A stretch of DNA of 64,000 nt from assembly GCF_016804325.1 (NCBI RefSeq), contig NZ_CP043627.1, positions 230,001 through 294,000 of the forward strand, in the 5' to 3' direction. The position numbers were made by a program, and so were the translations under genes. Below are positions 19,033 to 28,701 of the stretch, one piece after another. The stretch comes from Methylobacterium aquaticum. Its GTDB lineage: Bacteria; Pseudomonadota; Alphaproteobacteria; Rhizobiales; Beijerinckiaceae. Below the pieces are notes generated by a model. The model was not told the DNA's origin, did not search any database, and saw only the letters and a program-made list of their open reading frames with translations. How positions within the stretch are numbered: the first letter of the stretch is position 1; each line of letters starts with the position of its first letter.

Positions 19033-19130
19033 GGGCGTTCCTCCCGGTAGGGCGGCAGGATCGTATGGGCGGGGATGGGTTGCAAGGGCGCAGGAGACGG
19101 GCCGCGAGAGGTGGCGTCTCGGGTCCTGCG

Positions 19131-19358
19131 TCAGAGCGTGAACCGGCCGCCTCTCCCCGCCCGCACGTAGCCTTGCGAGATCAGCCGGTCCTGCTGGCGG
19201 GTGCGCCGCTCGGCCTCGCCGAGGTCGGCGAGTGCGTCGGCGATCGCCCGGCGCAGGGCGAGAGCGGCATCGCCTCCCGCGGCCGCGAGATATGCGGTCG
19301 CGATCGTCTCGACGCCGGGCGCCCGTCCGTCCCGTCGTTCCGCCGGCTCGTAGCTCAT
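19131..19358 (-). CDS. small hypothetical protein
   Basis: This 75-residue acidic, alanine-rich helical protein has a candidate ribosome binding site (GGGGATGA) about 7 bases before its ATG. It contains LADLGEAERRTRQQDRLISQ and an arginine/glycine-rich tail. I do not recognise a family. Real coding is likely from the ribosome binding site and isolated position, but not certain. Confidence 0.5.
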   Translation of the reverse strand: MSYEPAERRDGRAPGVETIATAYLAAAGGDAALALRRAIADALADLGEAERRTRQQDRLISQGYVRAGRGGRFTL

Positions 19359-19505
19359 GATTCATCCCCGCACGGCGCCGGCCGAGGCCGACTCACGTTA
19401 GAACATAAAGTGAACAAGCCACGACGGGATCGGTTCGGTCAAGCTGTCTTGAGCGCGGTGGGAGCCGGCGGCCGGCGGGGTGTGGAGAACGGGGACGGCA
19501 CCCGC

Positions 19506-20393
19506 TCAGGGCGTGCGGGTCGCGTCCGGGTCGCCGGCACGAACCGGCGAGCCGACGTAGCGCCCCTCTTCGGGCACCGCCACCGCGGCAAAGTCGCGGG
19601 CGAGCGCGTGCAGGGCCTGGCGGAGCCCTGGGCCGTTCAGCGGCCGTCCGTGGCCGGTGAGCGCCAGTTCGGGCTCGAGCCGCGCCAGGGTTTCGACCGA
19701 GCGGCCGGCCGCATCCCAGTCGGTGGTGAGGTAGCGCGGCGGGCCGTGCATCTCCGGCGCCTGGGTGGCGACGGCGTAGACCGATTCCTGCGCGGTCGCG
19801 ACGAAGGCGTCGCCGGCGATCAAGGTCCGGTCGGCGGCGCGCCAGAGCGAGACATGGCCGGGGGAATGGCCCGGCGTGGGGATCCAGCGCCAGCCCGGCA
19901 GGGGCGGCACGCTGCCGTCGTCCGGCAGGAGGCGCAGACGGGCGCCGACATCGACGGGACGGGTCGGGAACAGCGGCGACAGCCGGGCGACGAGGCCGCC
20001 GCCGACGCTCGGATCCGGGGCCGGATAGGCGGCGCTGCCGTCGAGATAGGGCCGCTCGAGCGGGTGCGCCCAGACCGGCACGTCCCAGGCCTCCGCCAGC
20101 TCCTCCAGCACGCCGACATGGTCGAAATGGCCGTGGGTGAGCACGATCGCGGCCGGACGGGCGCCTGCCCCGAAACGGGCCGCCGCCGCTGATTCGATCG
20201 CGCCGCGCGAGCCCACGATCCCAGCATCGACCAGCACCCAGCCCCGGTCGCCCGCCCCTGGCGGGCCGAGATAGGCGACGTTGACGAGGACGTGGCGCTG
20301 GTAGGCGAGATCAGGGCGGATCGCATGGGTACCGTCCGGGCCGGCAGGGGCGTCGGCGACGCAGTCGGGGTCGATCGGGATCTGCTGGGTCAT
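19506..20393 (-). CDS. metallo-beta-lactamase-fold hydrolase
   Basis: This 295-residue MBL-fold protein has the metal-binding LTHGHFDHVG motif near residue 98, a further histidine in TPGHSPGHVSLW, an aspartate in LIAGDAFVAT and a late GHGRPL. The family covers glyoxalase II, lactonases and other thioester or ester hydrolases, and the specific substrate cannot be read from sequence. The ATG at 20393 is chosen because upstream residues look non-conserved. It is divergent from the autotransporter gene. Confidence 0.82.
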   Translation of the reverse strand: MTQQIPIDPDCVADAPAGPDGTHAIRPDLAYQRHVLVNVAYLGPPGAGDRGWVLVDAGIVGSRGAIESAAAARFGAGARPAAIVLTHGHFDHVGVLEELAEAWDVPVWAHPLERPYLDGSAAYPAPDPSVGGGLVARLSPLFPTRPVDVGARLRLLPDDGSVPPLPGWRWIPTPGHSPGHVSLWRAADRTLIAGDAFVATAQESVYAVATQAPEMHGPPRYLTTDWDAAGRSVETLARLEPELALTGHGRPLNGPGLRQALHALARDFAAVAVPEEGRYVGSPVRAGDPDATRTP

Positions 20394-20631
20394 GCCGGCA
20401 CCTCGCGGTGAATCCCCCGGCCAATGCTCCACCAGAGTATCTGTTCCATCCGATACGGGGACGGATGCAGTGTTTCGTGATGTTTCCGCCACGGCCATCC
20501 GGAAAGGCACGGTTATGAGCCGACGATGGCATCAATCCGGCTTTCTCGGGGCTAGCATCGTCCCCAGCGCTCGCGCGAAAACCCGGAAAAGAAGAAGACT
20601 GCAAAGCCCGCAGCCGGAATGAGGCGTCTTG

Positions 20632-23600
20632 ATGAAAGTGCTAACACTATCGAGGGGGAAGACCGTGGCGGCCCGCGGCCTGCTCTCGCTCCTCTGCTCG
20701 ACGATCTCCTACGCCGCGCTGGCGCAATCGTCCGGGTACCAGGATCCGGGACGCATCGGCAACGCGGCGAGCTGGCGTACGCCGGAATTTCTGGGTGACT
20801 GGGGTCTCACCTCGATGCGGGCCGACCAAGCCTATGCCCGCGGCATCACCGGCCGGGGCGTCGTGGTCGGCTCGGTCGATTCGGGCTTCCTCGCCACCCA
20901 TCCGGAATTCACCGGACAGGTGACGCCGCTCACGGTCCAGGGCACCTACCTGGCGAACGGCTACCGCTACGAGACCGCCGCGGGCGTGCGCAGCGACCTG
21001 TTCTCTGCGGGCGCGCCGTTCTCGGTGCCGGGCACCTGGATCCGCGGCGTCAACGACGATCACGGCACCCATGTCGACGGCACGATCGTGGCACGGCGCG
21101 ACGGCACCGGCATGCACGGCGTCGCCTTCGGCGCCACCCTGCTCGCCACCAACACCAACGCCACCGACTCGTCGATCTACGGCGCCAACCAGGATTACAA
21201 CTACTTCAAGGCCGCCTACGGCAACCTGGCGGCATCCGGTGCGCGGGTGATCAACTCGTCGTGGGGCAGCCCGCCGCCGGGCGAGAGCTACAGCACCCTC
21301 GCCGGGGTCGCCGCCGGCTACGCCAAGTTCCAGGGCCGGCTCGACTGGCTCGACGCGGTGGCCGAGACCGCGCGGCAGAGCGGCACGATCATGGTCTTCG
21401 CCGCCGGCAATGCCGGGGTGAACAACCCGACCGTGCGCGCCGCCCTGCCCTATTTCGAGCCCGACCTCGAATCGCGCTGGATCGCGGCGTCGGGCCTCAC
21501 CATCGACGACGGCACGGCGTTCAACCGCTGCGGGCTCGCCAAGTACTGGTGCATCGCCGCACCCGGCCGCGGCATCCTGAGCACCGTGACCTCGACGACG
21601 GGGGTGGCCGGCTACGGCACCAAGAGCGGCACCTCGATGGCGGCGCCGCACGTCACCGGCGCGCTGGCGCTGGTGATGGAGCGCTTCCCCTACATGACCA
21701 ACGAGCAGACGCGCGACGTGCTGCTCACCACCGCGACCCATCTCGGCGATCTCCGGCCGGAACTGCCGAACGAGACGTATGGCTGGGGCAAGATCGATCT
21801 CGGCCGGGCGATGAACGGTCCGGGCCAGTTCCTCGGCCGCTTCGTCGCCACCTTGCCGGGCGGCACGGTCGATACCTGGTCGAACAACATCTCCGACGTA
21901 GCGCTCGCTCGGCGCTGGGAGGAGGACAATGCCGAGCATCGGATCTGGCTGCGGGACAAGGCCTCCCGCGGCTGGAGCAACGGCCTGCCGGCCGGCGCCA
22001 CCGCCGACCAGCGGGTCGAATACACCTACCGGGAGGCACGAGACCAAGCCTTCCTCGGCCGTACCTACCAGGGCGGCCTGACCAAGGCCGGCGATGGCAC
22101 CCTGATCCTCAGCGGCTTCAACTCCTATACCGGCAGCACGGAGGTGAATGGCGGCCTTCTGGCGGTCGACGGGTCGGTTAGATCGGTCACGAACGTCAAT
22201 GCCGGCGGCACGCTCGGCGGCAGCGGCTTCTTCCTCGCTTCGGTCAATGTCGGTTCCGGCGGCACGCTCTCCCCCGGGAGGGGCGGACTCGCCACGCTCC
22301 TCGTCGATCGCGATCTCAGTTTCGCTCCGGGCTCGCGCTACGCCGTCGAGGTCGCAGCGGGACGCAGCGACCGTGCCTTCGTCTTCGGAGCGGTCCGGAT
22401 CGAGGGCGGCACGGTCACGGTCGCGTCCGAGGGGTCGGACGGCCTCACTCCGAGCGCCCTGCGGAGCCTGCTCGGCCAGCGCACCGTCATCCTGCGGTCG
22501 AACAACGAGATCACCGGCCGCTTCGACGCCGTGACGCCGGGCTACACCTTCATCGGAGCGAACCTCGACTACGACGCGCGCGACGTCGGCCTGACGCTGG
22601 GGCGCAACGCCACCACCTTCGCGTCGGTCGGCGCCACCCGTAACCAGGCGGTGACGGGCGGGGCGATCGAAGCCCTGGGCGCCGGCAACCCGCTCTACGA
22701 GACCGTGCTGGTCAACACCGATCCGGGCGCGGCGCGCACCGCCTTCGCCTCCCTGTCGGGCGAGATCCATGCCAGCGCGGCGACGGCGCAGTTCGAGACC
22801 GCATTCTTCGTCCGTGAGGCGATCCTCGACCGCCTGCGCCGCGGCGAGCCGTCCGACGCACCGGTGTTCCCGGGCGTCTCGGCGCCCAGCCTGCCGGCGG
22901 CCTACTCGGCCGACCTGCCGGGCCGGGCCGCGCCGCCGGTCCAGGTGCCGGCGCAGCTCGTCGAACCGCGCGCCTACGCACTCTGGGGCCAGGGCTTCGG
23001 TGCCTTCGGCCGCACCCGGGCGACGGCAACGCCGCCTCGCTGTCGCGCCAGATCAGCGGCTTCGTGCTCGGCGCCGACACCCGGATCGATCTCGGCGGGT
23101 TCCCCGGCGGCTGGCGCCTCGGCCTCGCCGGCGGCTACACCAATACCAGCCTCGACGTGACCGGCCGCGCCTCCTCGGGGGTGATCGAGAGCGGCTTCGG
23201 CGGCCTCTATGCCGGCACGACGCTCGGACCGGTCGCCTTGCGCTTCGGCGGCGTGGCCGGCGGCAACAGCCTGTCGCTCCGGCGCAGCATCCTGGCGCCG
23301 GGCTTCAACCAGAGCCTCGGGGCCCGCTACGGCGGGATCACCGCGCAGGTCTTCGGCGAGATCGGCTACCGGGTGGCGTTCGGGGCGGCGGTCATCGAGC
23401 CCTTCGTCGGCGCCGCCGCGATCCGCATCGGCCAGGACGCCTTCACCGAGCGCGGCGGCCCGGCGGCCTTGTCCGGTCTCGGCCGCGACAACGACCTCGC
23501 CGCCACCACGGTCGGGTTACGCGGCTCGACCCGGCTCTTCGCCGACCTGCCCGTGACCCTGACCGGTCTCGTCGGCTGGCGCCGGGCCTATGGCGACGTG

Positions 23601-23807
23601 GTGCCGAAGGCTCTCCTTGCCTTCGGGGCCGGCCAGACCGGCTTCCTGGTCGCCGGCGTGCCGATCAACCGCGACGCCCTCGTGGCGCAAGCCGGCCTCG
23701 ACTGGGCCTTCTCCCCGGCGGCGACGCTCGGCGTGTCCTATACGGGACAGGCCGGCGAGCGGGCGCAGGACCACGCGGTGAAGGGGAACTTCACCTACCG
23801 GTTCTGA
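20632..23807 (+). CDS. subtilisin-like serine protease autotransporter (frame interrupted)
   Basis: With one base restored this is about 1058 residues. A signal peptide (hydrophobic stretch ending near ALAQ at 29-32) is followed by an S8 subtilase domain with D83 (GSVDSGF), H144 (DDHGTHVDG), N260 (AAGNAG) and S335 (SGTSMAAPH). A PATR beta-strand repeat lies around residues 480-510 (LTKAGDGTLILSGFNSYTG). A C-terminal beta-barrel ends in the outer-membrane signature TYRF. The frame breaks at 23018-23020: GRTR should continue GDGNAASLSRQISGFVLG, found in the -1 frame. The product should be cell-surface or self-released. The ATG at 20632 is preferred over the TTG one codon earlier. Confidence 0.85.
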
Positions 23808-23825
23808 TCGGGCGATGACGAGACA

Positions 23826-23868
23826 GGCCCGCCGCCTCGGTAGAGGTGGCGGGCCCTGCTCTTTAACT
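23826..23868 (+). terminator. rho-independent-type terminator after the autotransporter
   Basis: A GGCCCGCC...GGCGGGCC hairpin with an inner GCCTC/GAGGT pairing is followed by CTGCTCTTTAACTT. It lies 19 bases after the protease stop. The T tract is short and broken, so efficiency is uncertain. Confidence 0.6.
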
Positions 23869-23978
23869 TAATCACGCGATGCCGCTGCCGCCTCTCGGGG
23901 TCGTCCCGGGCTCCTCTGTCGCGGCCCCGGAATGACCCGGTGGTTTCAGGATCGGTCGAGGAGGATCGACCTTGGGCG

Positions 23979-25316
23979 TCAGCGCTTGCCCAAGCTCTCC
24001 ATCGGCGTCCGGTAGGTCTCCCGGGCGGTGAAGATCGAGACCGCGGCGATCGCCGCCGTGGCGGTGACGAAGACCGCGACCGGGACCCAGCCGGTCGGGC
24101 CGGTGCCGAGCAGCGCGGCGCTGATCACCGGGGCGAAGCCGCCCAGTGCGAAGCCGATCTGGGTGCCGATCGCCATGCCCGACAGGCGGACCCTGGTGTC
24201 GAACATCTCACCGTAGAGCGACGGCCACACCCCGTTGGCGGCACTGTAGACCACGCCCGAGAGCAGGATGCCGAAGGTGAAGATCAGCGGGATGTTGCCC
24301 TGGCTGATCGCCCACATGTAGGGCCAGATCAAAGCCGCGGAGCCCAGCGCGCCGAAGATGAAGACCGGGCGGCGGCCGATCCGGTCGGCGAGCGCCGCGA
24401 AGGCGGGGATCGCGCCGAGCGCCACCACGTTGGCGAGGATCAAGACCGTCAGCATGGTCGAGCGGTCGATCTGCATCGTGTTGACCGCGTAGGACAGGGT
24501 GAAGACGCTGAAGATCGTGCTCACCACCGAGACGAGCGCGGCGAAGATCACCCGCAGCACGTCGGCCCATTGGGTGCGGAACAGCACCGCGACCGGAAGC
24601 TCCGCCTTCGCGTGGCTCTGCTCCTCCTGCTCCTTCTCGAAGACCGGGGTCTCCGGCAGGGTGCGGCGGACCCAGAAGCCGACCGCGACCACGAGGGCGC
24701 TGAGGAAGAACGGGATGCGCCAACCCCAGGACAGCATCTGCGCCTCGGGCATCTGGGTGATCGGCAGGAAGACCAGCGTCGCGAGGATCAGCCCGGCCTG
24801 CGTCCCGCTCAAGGTGAAGCTGGTGAAGAAGGCGCGCTTGTGGGCGGGGGCATGTTCGAGGGTCATCGAGTTGGCGCCGGCCTGCTCGCCGGCGGCCGAG
24901 ATGCCTTGCAGCAGGCGGGCGATCACCAGCAGGATCGGCGACAGGATGCCGAGCTGGTCGTAGGTCGGCAGGCAGCCGATCATGAAGGTCGACAGGCCCA
25001 TCAGGAGCAGCGTGAAGGTGAGCACCTTCTTGCGGCCGAAGCGGTCGCCGATATGGCCGAGCGCCACCGCGCCGAGGGGCCGGGTGATGTAGGCGACGCC
25101 GAAGGTCGCGAACGAGGCGATCGCCGCCGCCTGCGGATTGTTCGGGGCGAAGAACAGCTTCGGGAAGATCAGCGCCGCGGCGGTGCCGTAGATGAAGAAG
25201 TCGTAGTATTCGACCGCGCTGCCGATCCAGCTCGCGAGCGCGGCCTTTTTGGGAGTTTTCACGGCATCGGGTTCGGCGGCCGCGGCGGCGGTCGCCGGGA
25301 AGACGGTGGAGGTCAT
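23979..25316 (-). CDS. MFS metabolite:H+ symporter (shikimate transporter-like)
   Basis: This 445-residue, 12-helix major facilitator of the metabolite:H+ symporter group (ShiA/KgtP/ProP relatives) has family motifs including WIGSAVEYYDFFIYGTAAAL near the N-terminus, GHIGDRFGRKKVL between helices 2 and 3, and RLLQGISAAGEQAGA. The start at 25316 is chosen where the family begins. A shikimate dehydrogenase gene lies 73 bases upstream on the same strand and QuiC1 is divergent. Uptake of shikimate, quinate or dehydroshikimate is therefore a reasonable inference. Confidence 0.8.
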   Translation of the reverse strand: MTSTVFPATAAAAAEPDAVKTPKKAALASWIGSAVEYYDFFIYGTAAALIFPKLFFAPNNPQAAAIASFATFGVAYITRPLGAVALGHIGDRFGRKKVLTFTLLLMGLSTFMIGCLPTYDQLGILSPILLVIARLLQGISAAGEQAGANSMTLEHAPAHKRAFFTSFTLSGTQAGLILATLVFLPITQMPEAQMLSWGWRIPFFLSALVVAVGFWVRRTLPETPVFEKEQEEQSHAKAELPVAVLFRTQWADVLRVIFAALVSVVSTIFSVFTLSYAVNTMQIDRSTMLTVLILANVVALGAIPAFAALADRIGRRPVFIFGALGSAALIWPYMWAISQGNIPLIFTFGILLSGVVYSAANGVWPSLYGEMFDTRVRLSGMAIGTQIGFALGGFAPVISAALLGTGPTGWVPVAVFVTATAAIAAVSIFTARETYRTPMESLGKR

Positions 25317-25389
25317 CGGGCGTTTCCTGTGGGGGAGAGAGGGGGTCGGGCCCGTTGGCTCGGACCGCATAGTTCGCATGGGACAGGTC

Positions 25390-26253
25390 TCAGGCCGTCC
25401 GGCCGAGCTCGGCGAAGTGGCGGAGCATCCGCTCCGGGTCCGGGATCAGGCCGGTGATGAGGCGGAAGGCCTCGACCGCCTGGAACACCGCCATGCCGCC
25501 GCCGTCGAGGGTGCGGCAGCCGATCCGCCGGGCCTCGCGCAGGAGCGCGGTCTCGATCGGGAAATATACGATCTCGGCGACGAACAGCGTCGGGTGAAGG
25601 TATTCCGCCGGCAGCGGCAGGCCCGGATACTTGTCCATTCCGGTCGGCGTGCAGTGGACGAGGCCGTCGGCGGCAGCGACGTCCGCCGCGAGGTCGGTGC
25701 AGCCCCGCGCCCGGCCGGCGCCGAAGCGCTCGCAGAGCGAGGCCGCGACCGCGGCGGCACGGGCGGGATCGATGTCGTTAAGGACGAGGTCGCGCACCCC
25801 CAGCGTCAGGAGCGCGTGGGCCACCGCCGCGCCGGCCCCGCCCGCGCCGAGCTGCACGACGCGGTCGAGCGCCACGTCCGGCAGGCCGCGCCGGAACGCC
25901 TCGGCGAAGCCCCACCAGTCGGTGTTGTGGCCGACCCGCTTGCCGTCGCGCAGGACCACGGTGTTGACCGCGCCGAGCGCCGCCGCATCGGGCGACAAGT
26001 CGTCGAGATGGACGAGCACCGCCTGCTTGCACGGATGGGTGATGTTGAGGCCCGAGAAGCCCATCCGCTCTGCGGCGGTCAGAAGCTCCGGCAGGGCGTC
26101 GGCACCGAGGCCGAGCTTTTCCAGGTCGATCTTTTGGTAGAGAAGCCGCAGGCCCTGCGCGTCGCCCTCGTGCTCGTGCATCGCGGGGGTGCGTGAGGCC
26201 TGGATCCCGTTGCCGATCAGGCCGGCCAGGATGGCGGTGGGGGCAGCGCCCAT
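25390..26253 (-). CDS. aroE: shikimate/quinate 5-dehydrogenase
   Basis: This 287-residue AroE-family oxidoreductase has GLIGNGIQASRTPAMHE (substrate loop), GLNITHPCKQAV with the catalytic lysine, GHNTDWWGF, and the NAD(P)-binding QLGAGGAGAAVAHALL. SRTPAMHEHE in place of the biosynthetic SLSP-type loop matches the catabolic shikimate/quinate dehydrogenase subgroup. It is probably co-transcribed with the downstream transporter and diverges from quiC1. The three together convert imported shikimate to dehydroshikimate and then protocatechuate. A biosynthetic role cannot be excluded. Confidence 0.82.
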   Translation of the reverse strand: MGAAPTAILAGLIGNGIQASRTPAMHEHEGDAQGLRLLYQKIDLEKLGLGADALPELLTAAERMGFSGLNITHPCKQAVLVHLDDLSPDAAALGAVNTVVLRDGKRVGHNTDWWGFAEAFRRGLPDVALDRVVQLGAGGAGAAVAHALLTLGVRDLVLNDIDPARAAAVAASLCERFGAGRARGCTDLAADVAAADGLVHCTPTGMDKYPGLPLPAEYLHPTLFVAEIVYFPIETALLREARRIGCRTLDGGGMAVFQAVEAFRLITGLIPDPERMLRHFAELGRTA

Positions 26254-26312
26254 CGCGGGGCTCCTCTCTCGAACGTTCCTCGGATGGCGCGATTACGACG
26301 CGCTTGAAGCCA

Positions 26313-26347
26313 AATGTACTAACCGGTACGTTCACGTCAAGCGTGAA
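26313..26347. promoter_or_regulatory. candidate operators between aroE and quiC1
   Basis: Two inverted repeats overlap in the 185-base divergent interval. The first is AATGTAC-N6-GTACGTT (26313-26332, one mismatch per arm). The second is the perfect TTCACG-N5-CGTGAA (26331-26347). Their position between divergent catabolic genes suggests a shared operator, but no regulator gene is adjacent. Confidence 0.45.
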
Positions 26348-26438
26348 TGACGGCGGCTCGGCCGGCGCCGCTTCGGGCTCGACGGAGCCGGCCCCGTTTG
26401 CGATGGAGGGCCGGCGGACAAGCGGACGGGAGAACGCG

Positions 26439-28358
26439 ATGAGGAAGGCGATCGCCACGGTGTCGTTGAGCGGCACGCTGATCGAGAAGCTGGAGGCGAT
26501 CGCGGCGGCCCGCTTCGACGGGGTCGAGATCTTCGAGAACGACCTCCTGTTCCATACCGGCCCGGCCCGCGACGTGCGCCGCTACGCCTCCGACCTCGGC
26601 CTGTCGATCGACCTGTTCCAGCCCTTCCGCGATTTCGAGGGCGTGTCGGACGAGCAGCTGAAGCGCAACCTCGACCGGGCCGAGCGCAAGTTCGACCTGA
26701 TGGAGGAACTCGGCGCGCCGCTGATCCTGGTCTGCTCCAACGTCGGCACCGAGGTGTCCGACGACGACGCCCGGATGGCTGACCAGCTCTACCAGCTCGC
26801 CGAGCGGGCGGCGAAACGAGGCCTGAAGATCGGCTTCGAGGCCCTGTCCTGGGGCACCAAGGTGCGCACCTTCGACCGGGCCTGGGGCATCGTCGAGCGG
26901 GCGAACCACCCGCATCTCGGCCTGATCCTCGACAGCTTCCACACCCTGGCGCTCCCCGACGACTGGTCGGGCATCGCCACCCTGCCGGGCCAGCGGGTAT
27001 TCTTCGTCCAGCTGGCGGATGCGCCGCGCATCGGCATGAACCCGCTCACCCTGAGCCGCCACTTCCGCTGCCTGCCGGGCCAGGGCGACCTCGACGTGCC
27101 GGGCTTCCTTCAGGCGGTGCTCGCCTGCGGCTATACCGGCACGATCTCGCTCGAGATCTTCAACGACGACATGCGCGCCGCGCCGCCGCGCCAGACCGCC
27201 GCCGACGGCCACCGCTCGCTGCTCTTCCTGGAAGAAAAGGTGCGCCGCACCGACGAGGCGGCGGCTCTCTCGCCCTCCCCGGCCAAGCGGCCCCGCCGCC
27301 GGGTCGAGCTGTTCGATCCGCCGCTGCCGCCCGCGATCGCCGGCCACCGCTTCATCGAGGTGGCGGTGGACGAGCGCTGCGAGGGCGCGCTCGCGCATCT
27401 CCTCGGCCAGCTCGGCTTCACGCGGCTGGGCCGCCACCGCAGCAAGGCGGTGACGCTGTACGGCCAGGGCGAGATCCGCATCGTGCTCAACCGCGAGCCG
27501 GATTCCTTCGCCTCGTCCTACTTCCTGATGCACGGCCCCTCGGTCTGCGCGCAAGCCATCGCCACCGACGACGCGCTCGCCGCCTTGGGCCGGGCCGAAT
27601 CCTACGGCGCCGCCCGGTTCGGCGGCCGGATCGGGCCGGACGAGAATGCGTTCCCGTCGATCCGCGCCCCCGACGGCAGCCTGATCATCCTCACCGACCC
27701 GACGACCGGGGCCGATTTCGAGCGCGACTTCGTGATGGACGAGGGCGCGGAGCCGGCGGGCCTGCTCACCCGGGTCGATCACGTCGCGCAGGCCCTGCCC
27801 GAGGGCCATCTCGATTCCTGGGTGCTGTTCTACCGCGCGGTGCTCGGCCTCGAGCCGGAGGACGTCGTGGTACTGCCCGACCCCTACGGCCTGGTGCGCA
27901 GCAAGGCGATGTCGAATGCCGAGCGCACCATGCGGCTGCCGCTCAACATCTCGGAGAGCCGCAACACCGCCACCGCCCGCCTGGTCTCGAGCTTCGCGGG
28001 CGCGGGCGTCCACCACATCGCGCTCGCCACCGACGACATCTTCGCGGCGGCCGAGCGCCTGAAGGCGGCGGGCGCGACCCTGCTGCCGATCCCGGCCAAC
28101 TACTACGACGACGTCGCCGCCCGCTTCGGCCTCGACGACGCGACCATCGCCCGCATGCAGGCCTTAAGCATCCTCTACGACCGCGTCGGCGAGGGCGAGT
28201 TCCTGCAATTCTATACGACGCCGTTCGAGGAGCGCTTCTACTTCGAGATCGTGCAGCGGAAGGGCGGGTACGACCTGTACGGCGCGCCGAACGCGCCGGT
28301 GCGGATGGCGGCTTTGGCGGCGTTGCGCGGGCCGAACCTGTCGCAGGTGCTGCGGTAG
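26439..28358 (+). CDS. quiC1: 3-dehydroshikimate dehydratase, QuiC1-type two-domain enzyme
   Basis: This 639-residue fusion has an N-terminal AP-endonuclease-2/sugar-isomerase TIM barrel (residues 1 to about 280), which dehydrates 3-dehydroshikimate to protocatechuate. A C-terminal vicinal-oxygen-chelate domain like 4-hydroxyphenylpyruvate dioxygenase follows (about 310-639). Barrel landmarks are FDGVEIFENDL, LGLILDSFHTL and TISLEIFNDD. C-terminal landmarks are VDHVAQALPEGHLDSW, GVHHIALATDDIF and FLQFYTTPFEERFYFEIVQRKG. ATG 26439 has GGACGGGAGA upstream. Domain order and length match Pseudomonas QuiC1. The metal-ligand residues of the HPPD-like half appear retained, though its function in this family is debated. 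Confidence 0.87.
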   Translation: MRKAIATVSLSGTLIEKLEAIAAARFDGVEIFENDLLFHTGPARDVRRYASDLGLSIDLFQPFRDFEGVSDEQLKRNLDRAERKFDLMEELGAPLILVCSNVGTEVSDDDARMADQLYQLAERAAKRGLKIGFEALSWGTKVRTFDRAWGIVERANHPHLGLILDSFHTLALPDDWSGIATLPGQRVFFVQLADAPRIGMNPLTLSRHFRCLPGQGDLDVPGFLQAVLACGYTGTISLEIFNDDMRAAPPRQTAADGHRSLLFLEEKVRRTDEAAALSPSPAKRPRRRVELFDPPLPPAIAGHRFIEVAVDERCEGALAHLLGQLGFTRLGRHRSKAVTLYGQGEIRIVLNREPDSFASSYFLMHGPSVCAQAIATDDALAALGRAESYGAARFGGRIGPDENAFPSIRAPDGSLIILTDPTTGADFERDFVMDEGAEPAGLLTRVDHVAQALPEGHLDSWVLFYRAVLGLEPEDVVVLPDPYGLVRSKAMSNAERTMRLPLNISESRNTATARLVSSFAGAGVHHIALATDDIFAAAERLKAAGATLLPIPANYYDDVAARFGLDDATIARMQALSILYDRVGEGEFLQFYTTPFEERFYFEIVQRKGGYDLYGAPNAPVRMAALAALRGPNLSQVLR

Positions 28359-28449
28359 GTTTTTTGGGGGGCGGAGACTTCCGCCCCTAATGGACGGATC
28401 ACACGGATAGAAACCTGCTCGATCCGCTCGACGCAATTGATATCCACTA

Positions 28450-28592
28450 CGTCATCCCGGGGCCGCGCAAGCGGAACCCGGGATCCATAACCGCTGACGC
28501 GTCAGGATGAAGCGGGACGTTTTCAGTTCTTTTCTTTCACGCCAGCGGTTATGGATCCCGGGTTCTCGTCTTCGACGAGCCCCGGGATGACG
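28450..28592. repeat. intergenic palindromic element
   Basis: The inverted arms open with GTCATCCCGGGG and close with CCCCGGGATGAC. Inside, ACCCGGGATCCATAACCGCT is mirrored perfectly by AGCGGTTATGGATCCCGGGT. The centre has no gene. GTCATCCCGGG-type palindromes are common intergenic repeats in Rhizobiales. It lies between convergent quiC1 and the parvulin gene. Confidence 0.75.
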
Positions 28593-28646
28593 TGGAGGAT
28601 GAGAAATCCGTCGCTCGATTATCGTCAGCAGGGTGAGCCCAATAGA

Positions 28647-28684
28647 AAAGCCCCCGGACGCTGCGCGCTCGGGGGCTTTCTTTC
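28647..28684 (-). terminator. terminator of the parvulin gene
   Basis: AAAGCCCCCGG and CGGGGGCTTT form a strong hairpin about 20 bases beyond the parvulin stop codon. On the minus strand it is followed by TCTATT, on the plus strand by CTTTC, so it may work in both directions. Confidence 0.75.
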
Positions 28685-28701
28685 AACCGAGATCGAATCT
28701 C

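Noticed and set aside
18151..19050. A plus-strand frame opposite the DJ-1/PfpI gene
   Set aside because: Antisense composition; the minus strand has the catalytic cysteine motif and a ribosome binding site.
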